This document shows positions 8,327 through 18,411 of a stretch of 64,000 nt of DNA, one piece after another. Each line of letters opens with the position of its first letter. Within the stretch, counting starts at the first letter, position 1. The stretch comes from Verrucomicrobiales bacterium (GTDB taxonomy: Bacteria > Verrucomicrobiota > Verrucomicrobiia > Verrucomicrobiales > DEV007). The stretch is taken from contig JAEUHI010000005.1 of assembly GCA_016795385.1 (NCBI GenBank), positions 23,644 through 87,643 on the forward strand. The letters are read 5' to 3'. A model generated the notes under the pieces. That model did not search any database, was not told the DNA's origin, and worked only from the letters and a program-made list of their open reading frames with translations. The position numbers and the translations under genes were made by a program.

Positions 8327-9709
8327 TCAGGCCTTCCGGATCTCCGAGATCTCCTTCGTCGCGATGCCGATGGGACGGTCGAGCGGCACCCCGGCGCAGC
8401 CGAGCAGGGTGGTGAGGAGGTCGCCCTGGTTGCCCTTGACGTTGTTGAGAAAACGCCCGGTTTCGATCGAGCCGCCGCCTTTTCCGGCGATGATGAAGGG
8501 GAGGTTCTCCCGGGTATGTTTGTTCCCGTCCTCGAGTCCGGATCCCCACATCATGAGACAGTTGTCGAGCAGGGTGCCGTCGCCTTCGCGGAGGGTCGCC
8601 ATCTTCTTCACCATGTAGGCGAACTGGTCGATGTTGAATTTGGTGATGGCCGCGACCTTGCGGACCTTCTCCGCCTCGTTGTTGTGGTGGGTGGGGCCGT
8701 GGTGCGTGTCGCTGAAGCCGAGCTCGGGATAGGAGACGCCGTTCGGAGTCGAGCCGATGTAGGTGCTGACGCGGGTGGTGTCGGTTTGGAAGGCGAGGAT
8801 GGTGAGGTCGCACATCACCTGCATGTATTCGCTGCGCTTGTCGCCTTCCGGGATCTTCACCTCGATGGTCGGCGAGTCACCGGACTTGCTCCGACTCGGC
8901 GCGACCCCGGCTTTTTCGAGGGCGGCTTCCTTCTGTCGGGTTTCGATCGCGGCGATGCGGCGCTCCACCGAACGGACGCTGTCGAGGTATTCGTCGAGCT
9001 TCTGCTGGTCGCCGTGGGGGAGCGTGCGACGCAGGTCCTTCGCTCCGCCGATGACGAGGTCGAGCATCTGGCGATCGAGCGGATTGGTGGTGCCCGCCGG
9101 TCCGCCCGTATCGGTTTTGCCGAACAACCGATTCAACACGTTCCGCGGATTGATCTCGGCGGGCATGGCCTGGGTGGGCGAGCGGAAGCTGCAGTGCGAA
9201 TAGTAGCCCTCGTTGAGCCCTTCCTGGTTCTCCTTGTGGGTCTGCGGCATCGTCGCGAGTTCGAGCGAAGGCAGGGCGGTGAGGGCTCCGTAATAATTCG
9301 CGAAGATCTGGTCGGCGGAGATCGCGATGTGGATCTGGCTGCGCTTCGCCGCATTCGGCAGCGAGGCGGTGAGCCAGGTCGAAAGCTCGAGGGCGTGCGG
9401 GGCGCTGCCGAAAGGCGTGATCGGCACCCCCGAGATTCCCTTCATCAGGAGGCACTGGTCGAGAATGGGACGCAGCGACTCGAGCGCGGGTGGCGGCGAC
9501 TTGAGGAAGCTCTCGGGCGAGGAAGGCCAGAATTGATCCATGATGACCCCGTGGGGCATGTACATGAACCCGAGCCGGACCGGTGGCTTGGAGGCGGTCG
9601 CGCCCTTGGCCGTCTCGGCCCAGCCCATCGTTTCGAGCAGGGGCAATCCGAGCGAGGCTCCGAGTCCACGAAGGCAGGTGCGGCGGCTGATGAGGTGCGT
9701 TGAGGCCAT
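8327..9709 (-). CDS. DUF1552 protein, Tat-exported
   Basis: A 460-residue protein with a twin-arginine leader ([20 protein letters not shown]). The rest matches the DUF1552 family: [16 protein letters not shown], the RS(V)ERRIAAIE helix, [21 protein letters not shown], and [23 protein letters not shown]1552 proteins of Verrucomicrobia and Planctomycetes are extracytoplasmic, of unknown function, and normally encoded next to a DUF1592-type cytochrome-c-like protein, as here (26 bp downstream of that gene). A second such pair lies at 58191-61828. Confidence 0.85.
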   Translation of the reverse strand: MASTHLISRRTCLRGLGASLGLPLLETMGWAETAKGATASKPPVRLGFMYMPHGVIMDQFWPSSPESFLKSPPPALESLRPILDQCLLMKGISGVPITPFGSAPHALELSTWLTASLPNAAKRSQIHIAISADQIFANYYGALTALPSLELATMPQTHKENQEGLNEGYYSHCSFRSPTQAMPAEINPRNVLNRLFGKTDTGGPAGTTNPLDRQMLDLVIGGAKDLRRTLPHGDQQKLDEYLDSVRSVERRIAAIETRQKEAALEKAGVAPSRSKSGDSPTIEVKIPEGDKRSEYMQVMCDLTILAFQTDTTRVSTYIGSTPNGVSYPELGFSDTHHGPTHHNNEAEKVRKVAAITKFNIDQFAYMVKKMATLREGDGTLLDNCLMMWGSGLEDGNKHTRENLPFIIAGKGGGSIETGRFLNNVKGNQGDLLTTLLGCAGVPLDRPIGIATKEISEIRKA

Positions 9710-9735
9710 GGGGAAAGATGGGGGTTAAGAGACTG

Positions 9736-11607
9736 TTAATCCTGGACACGTCGATTCAAAAACGGATAGCTCGTCACGACTTCGCTGATGAGCGTCTGCA
9801 TCTTGTGACCGTCGCCGGCGATGGTCTTGTGCAACTGGTCGACGACGATGAGATCGTACCCGTCGAGCTGGCGGCAGAGAGCGTAGGCGAGGAGTTTTTC
9901 GGTGAGGTTGCGGGAGAGGTCGTCCTTGCGGGCGGCGATGATGGTCTTCAGTTCCCGGGGCGACTGAAATCGCTGCCCCCCGGGCAGCTCGCCCGCCGCA
10001 TCGACCTTGCCTCCGGATTCATCTGATTCCCGCCAACGGCCGATCGCATCAAAGTTCTCCAGACCAAATCCGATCGGATCGAGTATCTTGTGGCAGTTCG
10101 CGCAGACGGCCTCGGTGCGGTGCAGTTCGGTGCGCTGCCGCAGGGTGAGGCCTGCGATTGTCTTTTGATCCTGCTTCTCGAGCGCGGGCACGTTCGGCGG
10201 AGCGGGCGGGACGTGTTCGCCGAGGACCTGCTCGAGCACCCAGACGCCTCGGATCACCGGACTGGTGCGCGTGGGGAAGGACGTCGTCGCGAGGACGCCT
10301 GGCATGGTCAGGATGCCGCCGCGGTTCGCGTCGGTGAGGGCCACCTTCTCCATCGCCGCTCCCTTCACCGTCTTTTCGAGGCCGTAGATCGGCGCGAGGG
10401 TCGCGTTGAGGTAGGTGTAGTCGCCGTTCACGAAGGTGACGACACTGCGGTTCTCCCTCACGATGCTTTCGAAGAAGAGCCGCGCCTCCTCGTACATCGC
10501 CTCGCGCAGGGCGGGAGTCATTTGGGGGAATTTGTCAGGGTCGAAGGTCTTTGTCGCGATCTTGTCGAGCCCGAGCCACTGCGCGCCGAAACCGTCGAAG
10601 AGGGCACGGGATCGGGGACTCGCGAGCATGCGTTTCACCTGCGCCTTCAGCACCGCCGGATCGTGGAGACGGCCTTCGTCGGCGAGCTTCGAAAGCTCGG
10701 CATCTGGCATCGTCGCCCAGAGAAAATACGAGAGGCGCGAGGCGAGCTGATGATCGTCGAGCGGCACGATTTTTTCGCCCTCGGGCGCGGCCTTCGAGGG
10801 GGTGATGAAGAGAAACTGCGGCGAGACGAGCACGGCCTTCAGCATGAATTTCAGCGCCGCGTCACGGTCGAGTCCGTTCTTCGTTCCGAGATCGAAGACC
10901 CCGGCGAGCACCCCGATTTCCTCCTCCGTGGGCGGTCGTCGATAGGCGGCTCGGGCGAGACGGCGGGCGATCTCGCGGACCTCCGTCTTGGCATCGCCGA
11001 AGAGCCGCGCCTCGTCCTTCGCGGAGAGCTTCGCGATCGCCTCATTCGCAATGCCGAGATATTGCTCGACCTGCATCGGCGAGAGGGAATTGAGATAGCC
11101 TTCGCCCGGCACCTCCTCGGGCAGATCCTTCGCGACCGACGGATCGACGCCGAGGAAATCGCGGAGGGTGTTGCCGAATTCCGCCTTCGTGAGGCGGCGG
11201 ATCACGAAGGGACCCGGATCGCGGTTGCTGAGATACTGGACCTGGGAAAGGGCGTCGAGAAAACGCTGCCGCTCCTCGTCGCTCGGCTGATCGGCGTCTT
11301 CCGGCGGCATGTCGTGCGCCTCCACGTTGGCGATGCACTCGATCCATTTGCGGAGGAAGGCCGGATCGCCCGGTTTCTTCACTGCGACGCGGAGATTCAG
11401 GCCCGCCTTGGGACGGTCGGCGTGGCATTGCACGCAGTAATCGGCGACGAACTTCTCGACGTCCTGCTTGAAGGCCTTTTGCACCGCCTCGCGCCTTGCG
11501 GCCAGTTCGGGATCTTCCTCGGCCCGGGCCGCCGAAGCAACGAGCGCGGCACCGAGCAGAACCCAAAGCCGGAACCCAGGCGGGAGAATGAACGAAGGAG
11601 GTTTCAA
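9736..11607 (-). CDS. DUF1592/DUF1588/DUF1595/DUF1585 cytochrome-c-like protein
   Basis: I place the start at a TTG (11607), which gives a signal peptide ([19 protein letters not shown]) and 623 residues. The open frame continues upstream over the fabZ-like gene and looks spurious there. An N-terminal c-type haem motif (CVQCH) is followed by the [14 protein letters not shown] segment, DUF1587-like [22 protein letters not shown]1595/1592 ([15 protein letters not shown]) and DUF1588/1585 ([21 protein letters not shown], a second [17 protein letters not shown]). It is probably a periplasmic haem protein working with the DUF1552 partner. The reaction is unknown. Confidence 0.8.
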   Translation of the reverse strand: MKPPSFILPPGFRLWVLLGAALVASAARAEEDPELAARREAVQKAFKQDVEKFVADYCVQCHADRPKAGLNLRVAVKKPGDPAFLRKWIECIANVEAHDMPPEDADQPSDEERQRFLDALSQVQYLSNRDPGPFVIRRLTKAEFGNTLRDFLGVDPSVAKDLPEEVPGEGYLNSLSPMQVEQYLGIANEAIAKLSAKDEARLFGDAKTEVREIARRLARAAYRRPPTEEEIGVLAGVFDLGTKNGLDRDAALKFMLKAVLVSPQFLFITPSKAAPEGEKIVPLDDHQLASRLSYFLWATMPDAELSKLADEGRLHDPAVLKAQVKRMLASPRSRALFDGFGAQWLGLDKIATKTFDPDKFPQMTPALREAMYEEARLFFESIVRENRSVVTFVNGDYTYLNATLAPIYGLEKTVKGAAMEKVALTDANRGGILTMPGVLATTSFPTRTSPVIRGVWVLEQVLGEHVPPAPPNVPALEKQDQKTIAGLTLRQRTELHRTEAVCANCHKILDPIGFGLENFDAIGRWRESDESGGKVDAAGELPGGQRFQSPRELKTIIAARKDDLSRNLTEKLLAYALCRQLDGYDLIVVDQLHKTIAGDGHKMQTLISEVVTSYPFLNRRVQD

Positions 11608-11782
11608 ACGCCGGAATATGCCGGAGCCCGTTTTCAGTGTCGAACGGCGACTTTCACGCGATGACGCGTCCCTTCCGCTCGATGGGTGTTCATACCAGGG
11701 GCGATGAGAAAAGCAGGCTCGAGGATTGACATCGGACCCCGCGACCGGAACTGTGGCGCGAATCATTGGCATTGAAGAAATC

Positions 11783-12262
11783 ATGGCATCCCAACCGATC
11801 GTCGACCCCGCGACCTTCACCCCCGGCAATGTGGCGGTGACCAAAGAACAGATCCTCGCGCTGAACCCCCAGCGCGATGAATTCGAGCAGATCGACCGGC
11901 TCATCGCGATCGACCTCGAGGAAGGGCTCGCCGTGGGCATCAAGACCCAGCGCCCCGACGAGTTCTGGACGCGCGGCCACATCCCCGGCCGGCCCATCAT
12001 GCCGGGCGTGCTCATGATCGAGATGGCGGCGCAGATCAGCTCCGTCATCTACCACCTGAAATTCGAGACCGGCGGCAAGAAGTTCTTCGGCTTCGGCGGG
12101 GTGAACGACGTGAAATTCCGCGGCACCGTGGCACCGGGCGATGACCTCATCATGGTCGTGAAGGCCAAGGCCCTGCGTTCGCGGATGGCGATCTTCGAAG
12201 CCCAGGGATTCGTCGAGGGCAAGCTCGTCTTCGAAGGCGAAGTGACGGGACTCGTCATCTGA
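11783..12262 (+). CDS. fabZ: 3-hydroxyacyl-ACP dehydratase, FabZ/FabA-like hot-dog protein
   Basis: The ATG at 11783, preceded by GAAGAAA, gives 159 residues; a TTG at 11726 is a weaker alternative. The motif [20 protein letters not shown] matches the FabZ active site, with catalytic His in GH(I/F)PGRP and the acidic residue in the following helix. [19 protein letters not shown] is the second conserved FabZ block. The expected role is dehydration of 3-hydroxyacyl-ACP in fatty-acid synthesis. It stands alone, not beside lpxC/lpxA or other fab genes, so a second copy may exist elsewhere. Confidence 0.8.
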   Translation: MASQPIVDPATFTPGNVAVTKEQILALNPQRDEFEQIDRLIAIDLEEGLAVGIKTQRPDEFWTRGHIPGRPIMPGVLMIEMAAQISSVIYHLKFETGGKKFFGFGGVNDVKFRGTVAPGDDLIMVVKAKALRSRMAIFEAQGFVEGKLVFEGEVTGLVI

Positions 12263-12280
12263 CGCCATCCGCCTGCTTCA

Positions 12281-13888
12281 TCATCCGCCTCCGGCGAGGA
12301 AATAGCCGGCGAGCACCGAGAAGGAATTGTTCGCCGCGTGCAGGTAGAAACTCATGCGGAGATTTCCCGTCTTGAGCCGCAGCCAACCGATCAGGAAGGA
12401 AAGGAAGAGCAGCGGCACGAAGTAGGTCAGCCCGTGCACGATCGCGAAGAAGACCGAACTGACGATCAGCGCCGTCTTCCCGCCCCAGCGGCGATCGAGT
12501 GAGGCAAAGAGGAAGCCCCGGAAAAAGACCTCTTCGTAGAACGGGATCGCGATCCCCACGACGAGGACCGTGCCGGTCAGCTCGACGAGATTTTCGCTCT
12601 TCAGAAAGAGGCTGACGAGCTGCTTGTCGAGCGGACCTCCCGTGATGAGTTGGTAGACCGCCCCGTAGCCCATCGCCACGAGCTGCATCCCGGCGACGCC
12701 ACCGATCACGATGGCGGCCCCTTTTAGAAAAGGCTTCCATCCGTTGACGAGGGGACCGCTCCCAAAATAGTGCGACCACCCGCTCATCGTCACGGCGGCG
12801 AGCGCGGCGGCGGTGACGAGGAGGGCGCCGATCCAATGACCGACGCCGTTGTCGAGGCCGGGCAGACGGATGTTGAATCCGATCCCCGCGGCGAGGATCG
12901 AGGCCGAGATCCAGAACAGGGTGAGCCGCAGTCCGGGTCCATCGTGATGCGCCCATGCCCGACGCGTCCGCCAGAGGAGAAACCCTAACAAAAGCACCAG
13001 CAACACGGGGATCGACCACGCGAAGGGTCCGTTGAGACCGAGCGAATCTTTCGAGATCTGGAGGAATTCATCCGGATCGATCTTCGCGAGGTCCCCGCCG
13101 AGGACCGCGGCCGAGATCTTCGCCGTCTTCGCCCGATGCAGATCCTCCGCCGCGGTCTCGTCCCTTTCGGCCGCCTTTTGGAATCCCTTCTCGGCTTTTT
13201 CCGCATAGGTGAAGGCGGCGGGATAATCCTTCCGATAGATGAGCAGCTTGGCCTTCAGCAACTGCATCAAGGGATCTTCCGGCAGCACTTTCTCCACCGC
13301 GTCGAGGAGGCGTGCGCCCTTTTCGAGGTTCTTTTCCAGCCCATACCAACCGAAGAGGTGGACGCTGGCGAGAGTGTTGGCGATCCAGGCGGCTTCCCCG
13401 CGTCCCGCTTCGAGCATCGCGAGCGTGAGCCCTTCGGCTCGCTCGAGGTCGCGGGCCCGTTCGTCCTGGTCGAGGCCCCGGGGCATCGCTTTCCGATGAT
13501 AAAGGTCCGCGAGATAGAGCATCCCGTCGGGGCGGCCCAATGCCAGCCCACGCCGGAAGGCGGCCTCCGCCTTGGCCGGATCGGGCTCCGTGATCCGATC
13601 ATCGAGATAAAAGAAACCGACGATCCAGACTTCCGGCGCTTTGCCCGCTTCGGCCTTGGCGACGGCTTCGGGGAAATGGCGTTCGCGCAAAAGGCGGAAT
13701 TTTTCCTCCTCCGGCAGTTCCTCGGGTTTCCCGGCGGCGTCCGTGATTTCCCAGACGAGGGCTCCGTTTTCGTCCGCCCGGATCGAATATTCGAGCGCCA
13801 GCTTTTCCGTGCCCTCATCCGCCCGCGCGATGAGAGCTGAAGCGACCCAACACAGCGCCCAAATTCGATGAATCCGTAAACTTCCCAT
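12281..13888 (-). CDS. CPBP-family intramembrane protease with N-terminal TPR/Sel1-like region
   Basis: A 535-residue protein with a signal-like N-terminus and about 280 residues of Sel1/TPR-like helices (DPAKAEAAFRRGLALGRPDGMLYLADLYH; YGLEKNLEKGARLLDAVE). A multi-pass membrane part starts near residue 300. The CPBP (Abi/CAAX-like) motifs are complete: EEVFFRG (452-458), FFAIVHG (480-486) and HAANN (517-521), which supply the glutamates, His and Asn of these glutamic-type proteases. The repeats would lie on the exported side and could recruit a substrate or partner. Fusing a long Sel1-like region to CPBP is less usual than the stand-alone protease. It converges with fabZ, 18 bp apart. Confidence 0.8.
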   Translation of the reverse strand: MGSLRIHRIWALCWVASALIARADEGTEKLALEYSIRADENGALVWEITDAAGKPEELPEEEKFRLLRERHFPEAVAKAEAGKAPEVWIVGFFYLDDRITEPDPAKAEAAFRRGLALGRPDGMLYLADLYHRKAMPRGLDQDERARDLERAEGLTLAMLEAGRGEAAWIANTLASVHLFGWYGLEKNLEKGARLLDAVEKVLPEDPLMQLLKAKLLIYRKDYPAAFTYAEKAEKGFQKAAERDETAAEDLHRAKTAKISAAVLGGDLAKIDPDEFLQISKDSLGLNGPFAWSIPVLLVLLLGFLLWRTRRAWAHHDGPGLRLTLFWISASILAAGIGFNIRLPGLDNGVGHWIGALLVTAAALAAVTMSGWSHYFGSGPLVNGWKPFLKGAAIVIGGVAGMQLVAMGYGAVYQLITGGPLDKQLVSLFLKSENLVELTGTVLVVGIAIPFYEEVFFRGFLFASLDRRWGGKTALIVSSVFFAIVHGLTYFVPLLFLSFLIGWLRLKTGNLRMSFYLHAANNSFSVLAGYFLAGGG

Positions 13889-13985
13889 ACGTTCGGCGGA
13901 GAGTTTACGCCGGGAACGGGGATCACGCGATACAGATTCCGCGTTTTTCAGGATTTCCGTAATTTTCTCCGAACGGGATGCCCTT

Positions 13986-14534
13986 TCAGGTGGAAGGAGA
14001 TTCGATTTTCTCCAGACGCAGGCGGAGGCCGTATTCGCCCGGCTTCAGGGTGGTCGAAGAATCGACGCCCGCCTCGTTTTCGGTTCCTTTGATCAAGAAC
14101 ATCGCGGAATCCACTTTTCCACTCAGAAACATCTGCGCCCCCCTTTCCCAACCGGCCGGGAGGTCCATCTGACTTTGTGTCGAGAAGGTCGGACCGAGAA
14201 CGGAGACGCTCAAGCGGTCGCCCTCGGGCCGGGCGAACAGCTTTACCACGGTGCCCCCCGGAATCGGAGAAGTCGATCCCGCTTTTTTGGCATCGGTTCC
14301 GTCTCCGAATTCAATAACGGGACCCACTTCCCATTGGTCCTCAGGCGATCCGGGCAGCGTCACCTCATACCAGACGATCCGGAGAGACCGGGCCAGTTCC
14401 TCGGCGCTCAAAGTGGCCACCGGATCTGCTGCGGGAGTTTGTCCGGACTCCGACTCAAGCGGTGCCGCCGGCGGTGTCTCGGAACAGCCAGCCAGGAGAA
14501 GCACCGTCAGTGAGGCAAGAATCGCGAATTTCAT
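13986..14534 (-). CDS. Lipoprotein of unknown function
   Basis: The ATG at 14534 gives 182 residues starting with a lipoprotein signal (ILASLTVLLLAGCSE, lipobox LAGC). After a Pro/Ala/Glu linker, the mature domain is mostly beta (RIVWYEVTLPGS, GTVVKLFARPEGDRLSVSVLGP, LKPGEYGLRLRLEKIE). I recognise no family. The frame is open to 14720, but only this ATG gives an export signal. It diverges from the GNAT-like gene with an 82-bp gap. Confidence 0.7.
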   Translation of the reverse strand: MKFAILASLTVLLLAGCSETPPAAPLESESGQTPAADPVATLSAEELARSLRIVWYEVTLPGSPEDQWEVGPVIEFGDGTDAKKAGSTSPIPGGTVVKLFARPEGDRLSVSVLGPTFSTQSQMDLPAGWERGAQMFLSGKVDSAMFLIKGTENEAGVDSSTTLKPGEYGLRLRLEKIESPST

Positions 14535-14616
14535 GTGCCTGAGAGTGGGAAAACAGCGGGTGTCCGTCAAGGAAAACACCCCGGATGGATCGCCTTGACA
14601 GCGATCCCCGCAAACG

Positions 14617-15678
14617 ATGAGATGGGCGGCCATGAAGGAAGATGCGCCGAGCCCCGCAACCAATGACTCCGGTCCGGATGCTTCCGAACCGCCGCAGCTC
14701 GTCAGCGTGGTGCTCGCCACATTCAGCGAGGATGCGAGCCGCCAGCTTTTCCGCGCGGTGGTCGTGATCCTGGTAAGTATTACAGGAACGATCTTGCTCT
14801 GGCGGTACAGCGAAAGCCTTAAGTTGGGTCTCTTCTTGTGGATCTGGTTGATGGTGAGCGTCGGCGGGAGACTCCTTCGAAAAAGGTCGATTGTGGTGGG
14901 AAATCACGACTTGAGAACGATCCGTGGTGAGATCGATCAGGGAATCCGCTGGGCGGGCGTGGGATCACTGAAAGTGGACGGCACGGAAATCGAACTACTG
15001 TTCCCCGAAGGCGGCTCAAGGCTTATCTCGCTCCGCTTTCTAAATCCGGCCATTCGGGACGAAGCTGCCACCGCCATTATCCGTACGATGGAAATGTTTC
15101 GGCACGCGGGACCGGTCGTAATTCCGCTGGAGAACGAAATGAGGATCTCCAGCCAGCGCCTGGAGCTCCGGCCCTTCGAGGTGAAGGACGTACCGTTTTA
15201 TGTCCGCCTGGTCACCTGCCCGGAGCGGATGGCCTCTCAACTTTCCGTGATGACCTCCGCCGAATTGGTCGCGGGATCAATGACCAGCCTTTTCAAAAAA
15301 CGCTCTCAGCGCAACGCCTACGGAATGCTGGTGGTTTGGAAACACGATACACCCATCGGGATCGTCTACTTCCGGCCCACCGACCTGATTCTGAGACAGG
15401 CAATGCTGGGATTTGACCTCCTCCCCGAATACCAGAACCAGGGATACGGGACAGAGGCCGTGCGTGCCGCGATCGATTACATCGAGCGTTCCAGTAATCT
15501 CGTGAAGATCACGGCAGGAACGTTTTCCGACAATCCCGCATCCCGTCGCGTCCTTGAGAAGGCAGGCATGACCTACATCGGCACCGATCGAAAATTTTGG
15601 TTCAAGGGAGACCACTGGAAGGACGGCGATCGCTTTGAATACCTTCTGAATCCCGAAGCGGTTCCAGCTTCGGAATAG
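14617..15678 (+). CDS. Membrane-anchored GNAT acetyltransferase-like protein
   Basis: A 353-residue protein (ATG at 14632 is a possible alternative start). Residues 40-85 contain two hydrophobic segments. Residues 88-165 are a small beta domain reminiscent of bacterial PH-like/YcxB-type membrane proteins (IRGEIDQGIRWAGVGSLKVDG). Residues 178-350 are a RimJ/RimL-type GNAT fold: LELRPFEVKDVPFYVRL, the acetyl-CoA loop YQNQGYGTEAVRAAI, and DNPASRRVLEKAGM. It may acetylate a protein or small molecule at the membrane. A GNAT joined to a membrane/PH-like module is unusual; the substrate cannot be guessed. Confidence 0.65.
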   Translation: MRWAAMKEDAPSPATNDSGPDASEPPQLVSVVLATFSEDASRQLFRAVVVILVSITGTILLWRYSESLKLGLFLWIWLMVSVGGRLLRKRSIVVGNHDLRTIRGEIDQGIRWAGVGSLKVDGTEIELLFPEGGSRLISLRFLNPAIRDEAATAIIRTMEMFRHAGPVVIPLENEMRISSQRLELRPFEVKDVPFYVRLVTCPERMASQLSVMTSAELVAGSMTSLFKKRSQRNAYGMLVVWKHDTPIGIVYFRPTDLILRQAMLGFDLLPEYQNQGYGTEAVRAAIDYIERSSNLVKITAGTFSDNPASRRVLEKAGMTYIGTDRKFWFKGDHWKDGDRFEYLLNPEAVPASE

Positions 15679-15691
15679 CGACCGAGCCGCG

Positions 15692-16924
15692 TTATTGAAA
15701 GAGAGGCTTTTTCCAACCATATTCCTCCCAGTCCGCATGGGTGACGTGACGAAGCACCTTCCACCCGGCGTCTTCGAGCTCGAGTAGTGTCACCGACGAT
15801 TCATGGTTCCTGTTCGTGACGATCGAACAACGGGTCATGTTCCGCTCGAAGGTGATGCGGTGAATCCTCAGATGGCCGATCGCGGAATCATCGACCTCCG
15901 CTTCGGGGACGACGAAGGAACGGAAATCGGAACTTCGAAGAAACTCGGTCCGTGCCAACTGGTCGGGAAGCGGTTTGGTTCCAAGCCCGACAAGCGTGAG
16001 ATCTTCCTCGAGGATAAAAGCGGAATGCTCGTCCGGGCCAATCGCATAGTCCTCGAGAAAATTCCAGAACGCGGGATTCAGAAATTCCCACCGGGCAGGA
16101 GTAGGAGATTCAATCGCTCTCGGAAGAACCTCGTTCCCGCCGAAGCGCGGATGTTGGATGGAGATCGCGCCGACCGAAACCATCATCGCCGACTGCGCGG
16201 GGGAATCGAAGTAAGGTTCCCGCACGTTCTCTTTGAGCATGGCATCGATGACCAGGGCAGCCTCTGCTTCGTGGCGGGAAAGTTGGTCCGCGATCTCCGG
16301 CAACCCGGGTTCGGGATAGGGTTTTACAACCCATTTGGAAATCTGTTTCCATGACACGGATGACTTTTCCTTGCGGCCAAGCTCCATGGCGGCGTAGGCG
16401 CGGTCGTAGTCGGCGAGATCGCCCACGAGCGACCGGACTTCGACGAAGAACGAAGCGCGGTCTTCTGCGGAAAACTCCCCGTCCGAAACGAGCTGCTGGA
16501 AAAGTAGCGGTAATGCTTCGCCGCGTCGACCAAGTCGCTCCATTTCACGAACGCCGAAAAATCCACGGGAGAACAGCATCTTCCCTTCCGCCTGATGGTG
16601 CGAGCTAATCGACAGCCCCGTTCCGAGCACCATCGATTTCGTTCGGCACCACGAGAATCGCCGGACCAGCTCCCGCAGGGTCCCTTCCTCCTCTTCGGAC
16701 AAGCTGAAGACGAGACGAATTCGCTCTTTGTCAGGGTCCTTTCGCTCCTGGAGATTTTCTCCATGCCCGTCCCATTCGACCTTGGCGGGTTGTTCACTGA
16801 GGACGAACCTCAAAATGAACGAGTCCCCGCGATCCCAAAAGGATCCGGAGAAGACGAGCTCTTCCTCTGACTTGGCCGCAGAGATGCCCAAAGCAACAAA
16901 AACCGCGACCATCCCGACTTTCAT
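15692..16924 (-). CDS. Secreted protein of unknown function
   Basis: The ATG at 16924 gives 410 residues with a short signal peptide (MVAVFVALGISAAKSEE). The mature part has no motif I recognise. A beta-rich first third (SGSFWDRGDSFILRFVLSEQ) is followed by a helical middle (RASFFVEVRSLVGDLADYDRAYAAME) and a mixed C-terminal part ending in VTHADWEEYGWKKPLFQ. Base composition resembles the neighbours. The reading frame stays open far upstream over the divergent oxidoreductase gene; that extension is antisense shadow. The domains look like those of a periplasmic helper, but no function is proposed. Confidence 0.6.
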   Translation of the reverse strand: MKVGMVAVFVALGISAAKSEEELVFSGSFWDRGDSFILRFVLSEQPAKVEWDGHGENLQERKDPDKERIRLVFSLSEEEEGTLRELVRRFSWCRTKSMVLGTGLSISSHHQAEGKMLFSRGFFGVREMERLGRRGEALPLLFQQLVSDGEFSAEDRASFFVEVRSLVGDLADYDRAYAAMELGRKEKSSVSWKQISKWVVKPYPEPGLPEIADQLSRHEAEAALVIDAMLKENVREPYFDSPAQSAMMVSVGAISIQHPRFGGNEVLPRAIESPTPARWEFLNPAFWNFLEDYAIGPDEHSAFILEEDLTLVGLGTKPLPDQLARTEFLRSSDFRSFVVPEAEVDDSAIGHLRIHRITFERNMTRCSIVTNRNHESSVTLLELEDAGWKVLRHVTHADWEEYGWKKPLFQ

Positions 16925-17039
16925 GGCCGAGAGCTTATCAAATCCGTACGACAGACGGAACCCTTTTCGTTTTCCACAAGCCAAATCGACCCACTGTTTT
17001 CGCTGCCATCGAAACGCCCCCATCACGCAAACCCGACCC

Positions 17040-17070
17040 AAGAGGGGCTTGTCGGAGACCTGACCCTCTT
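17040..17070 (+). repeat. Inverted repeat before the Gfo/Idh/MocA gene
   Basis: AAGAGGG and CCCTCTT arms lie 17 nt apart, 13 bp before the ATG at 17084. In this divergent gap it cannot be an ordinary end-of-gene terminator. It could be a leader hairpin or an operator. No other feature is clear in the 159-bp gap. Confidence 0.4.
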
Positions 17071-17083
17071 TCACGATGGACGC

Positions 17084-18394
17084 ATGAATCGCACCACCCG
17101 CCGCTCCTTCCTCAAGACATCCCTCATCGGAGCCGCCGCCGGTCCCGCGATCCTTTCGGCGGCCGATCCCAACCGGAAAGTCGCGATCGCCTGTGTCGGC
17201 GTGGGCGGCAAGGGCTGGAGCGACATGATGGAGCTCGCCCCCGGCAACGAAATTGTCGCCGTCTGCGACATCGACGAGGATCGTCTCGCCAAGGCGAAGG
17301 CGCAGTTCCCGGCGGCGAAGGCCTACACCGACTGGAGGAAGCTGCTCGAGCAAAAAGGCATCGATGGCGTGATGGTGACGACGCCGGACCACACCCACGC
17401 CCCGGTCACGGCCACAGCGATGCGGCTGGGTCTCCATTGCTACACGCAGAAGCCACTCACCCACACGATCCACGAGGCCCGCGTCCTCGCCGGGATCGCG
17501 AAGGAGACGGGTGTGATCACGCAGATGGGCATCCAGCATCACGCGACGAAACGCCTCAAGACCGCGGTCCACGCCCTGCGCGAGGACCAGGTCATCGGCA
17601 AGGTGCGCGAGGTGCATGCCTGGACCGATCGTCCCGGCACCTATTGGAAACAAGGCCTCGACCGCCCCGCGTCCGGTGGCAATGCTCCGGCGACGGTGCA
17701 CTGGGATCAATGGCTCGGCACCGCGCCGGAGCGGCCGTGGGTCGACAAGACTTATCATCCCTTCCACTGGCGCGGTTGGTGGGATTTCGGCACGGGCGTG
17801 GCCGGCGACATGGGCTGCCACATCCTCGATCCGGTGGTGAACTCGCTCGGCCTCGGCGCACCGACGAAGGTGAAGGCGGAAGGCCCCGCGCCGCATCCGG
17901 AATCGGGTCCGGCCTGGGCGGAGATTCTTTACACTTTCTCCGGCACCGCGTTGACGACGGACACGGTGACGGTGCGTTGGTATGAGGCGGGCCGCCAGCC
18001 GAGCCGCGATTTGTTCCAAGCTCCGGTGGATTGGAAGGGATCGCTCAACGGGATTCTCTTCGTCGGGGAAAAGGGCAACCTCTTTGTCGGTTTCCCCGAA
18101 ATGCCGGAGCTCTTCCCGAAGGCGAATTTCGCCGATTACCAGTGGGCTGATCTGCCCGACACGAACCACTACCAGGAATGGGTCACGGCGATCCGCGAAT
18201 CGCGCCAGCCCTCGACGCCCTTTGCCTATGCGGGGCCGCTCACCGAGACCGTTTTGTTAGGCAACGTCGCCTACCGCAGCGGGGCGGAGATCGAATGGGA
18301 TTCCGACAAGCTCGCGGTGGTGAACGTGCCCGAGGCCAACCGCTTCCTCAAGAATGCTTATCGCAAGGGCTGGGAAGTGCCGGGATTGGGATGA
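17084..18394 (+). CDS. Gfo/Idh/MocA-family oxidoreductase, Tat-exported
   Basis: A 436-residue protein with a twin-arginine signal (TRRSFLKTSLIGAAAG, cleavage near SAADP). A Rossmann dinucleotide-binding domain follows: CVGVGGKGW, VAVCDID, and the DGVMVTTPDHTHAPV strand. The usual EKP motif reads QKP (YTQKPLTH), so lysine and proline are kept and Glu is replaced by Gln. The C-terminal half is the substrate domain with aromatic/His residues (DKTYHPFHWRGWWDFGTG, DMGCHILDP). Such exported proteins are abundant in planctomycetes and verrucomicrobia and are thought to oxidise sugars or inositols with a tightly bound NAD(P). The substrate is unknown. Confidence 0.85.
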   Translation: MNRTTRRSFLKTSLIGAAAGPAILSAADPNRKVAIACVGVGGKGWSDMMELAPGNEIVAVCDIDEDRLAKAKAQFPAAKAYTDWRKLLEQKGIDGVMVTTPDHTHAPVTATAMRLGLHCYTQKPLTHTIHEARVLAGIAKETGVITQMGIQHHATKRLKTAVHALREDQVIGKVREVHAWTDRPGTYWKQGLDRPASGGNAPATVHWDQWLGTAPERPWVDKTYHPFHWRGWWDFGTGVAGDMGCHILDPVVNSLGLGAPTKVKAEGPAPHPESGPAWAEILYTFSGTALTTDTVTVRWYEAGRQPSRDLFQAPVDWKGSLNGILFVGEKGNLFVGFPEMPELFPKANFADYQWADLPDTNHYQEWVTAIRESRQPSTPFAYAGPLTETVLLGNVAYRSGAEIEWDSDKLAVVNVPEANRFLKNAYRKGWEVPGLG

Positions 18395-18411
18395 AGCCGA
18401 ACTGAAAAGGC

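Noticed and set aside
11608..12048. N-terminal extension of the DUF1592 protein by 147 residues
   Set aside because: The extension runs antisense to the fabZ-like gene and precedes a good signal peptide; the TTG at 11607 is preferred.
15692..18169. 825-residue version of the secreted protein gene
   Set aside because: The first 415 residues are antisense to the Gfo/Idh/MocA gene; the ATG at 16924 begins a signal peptide.
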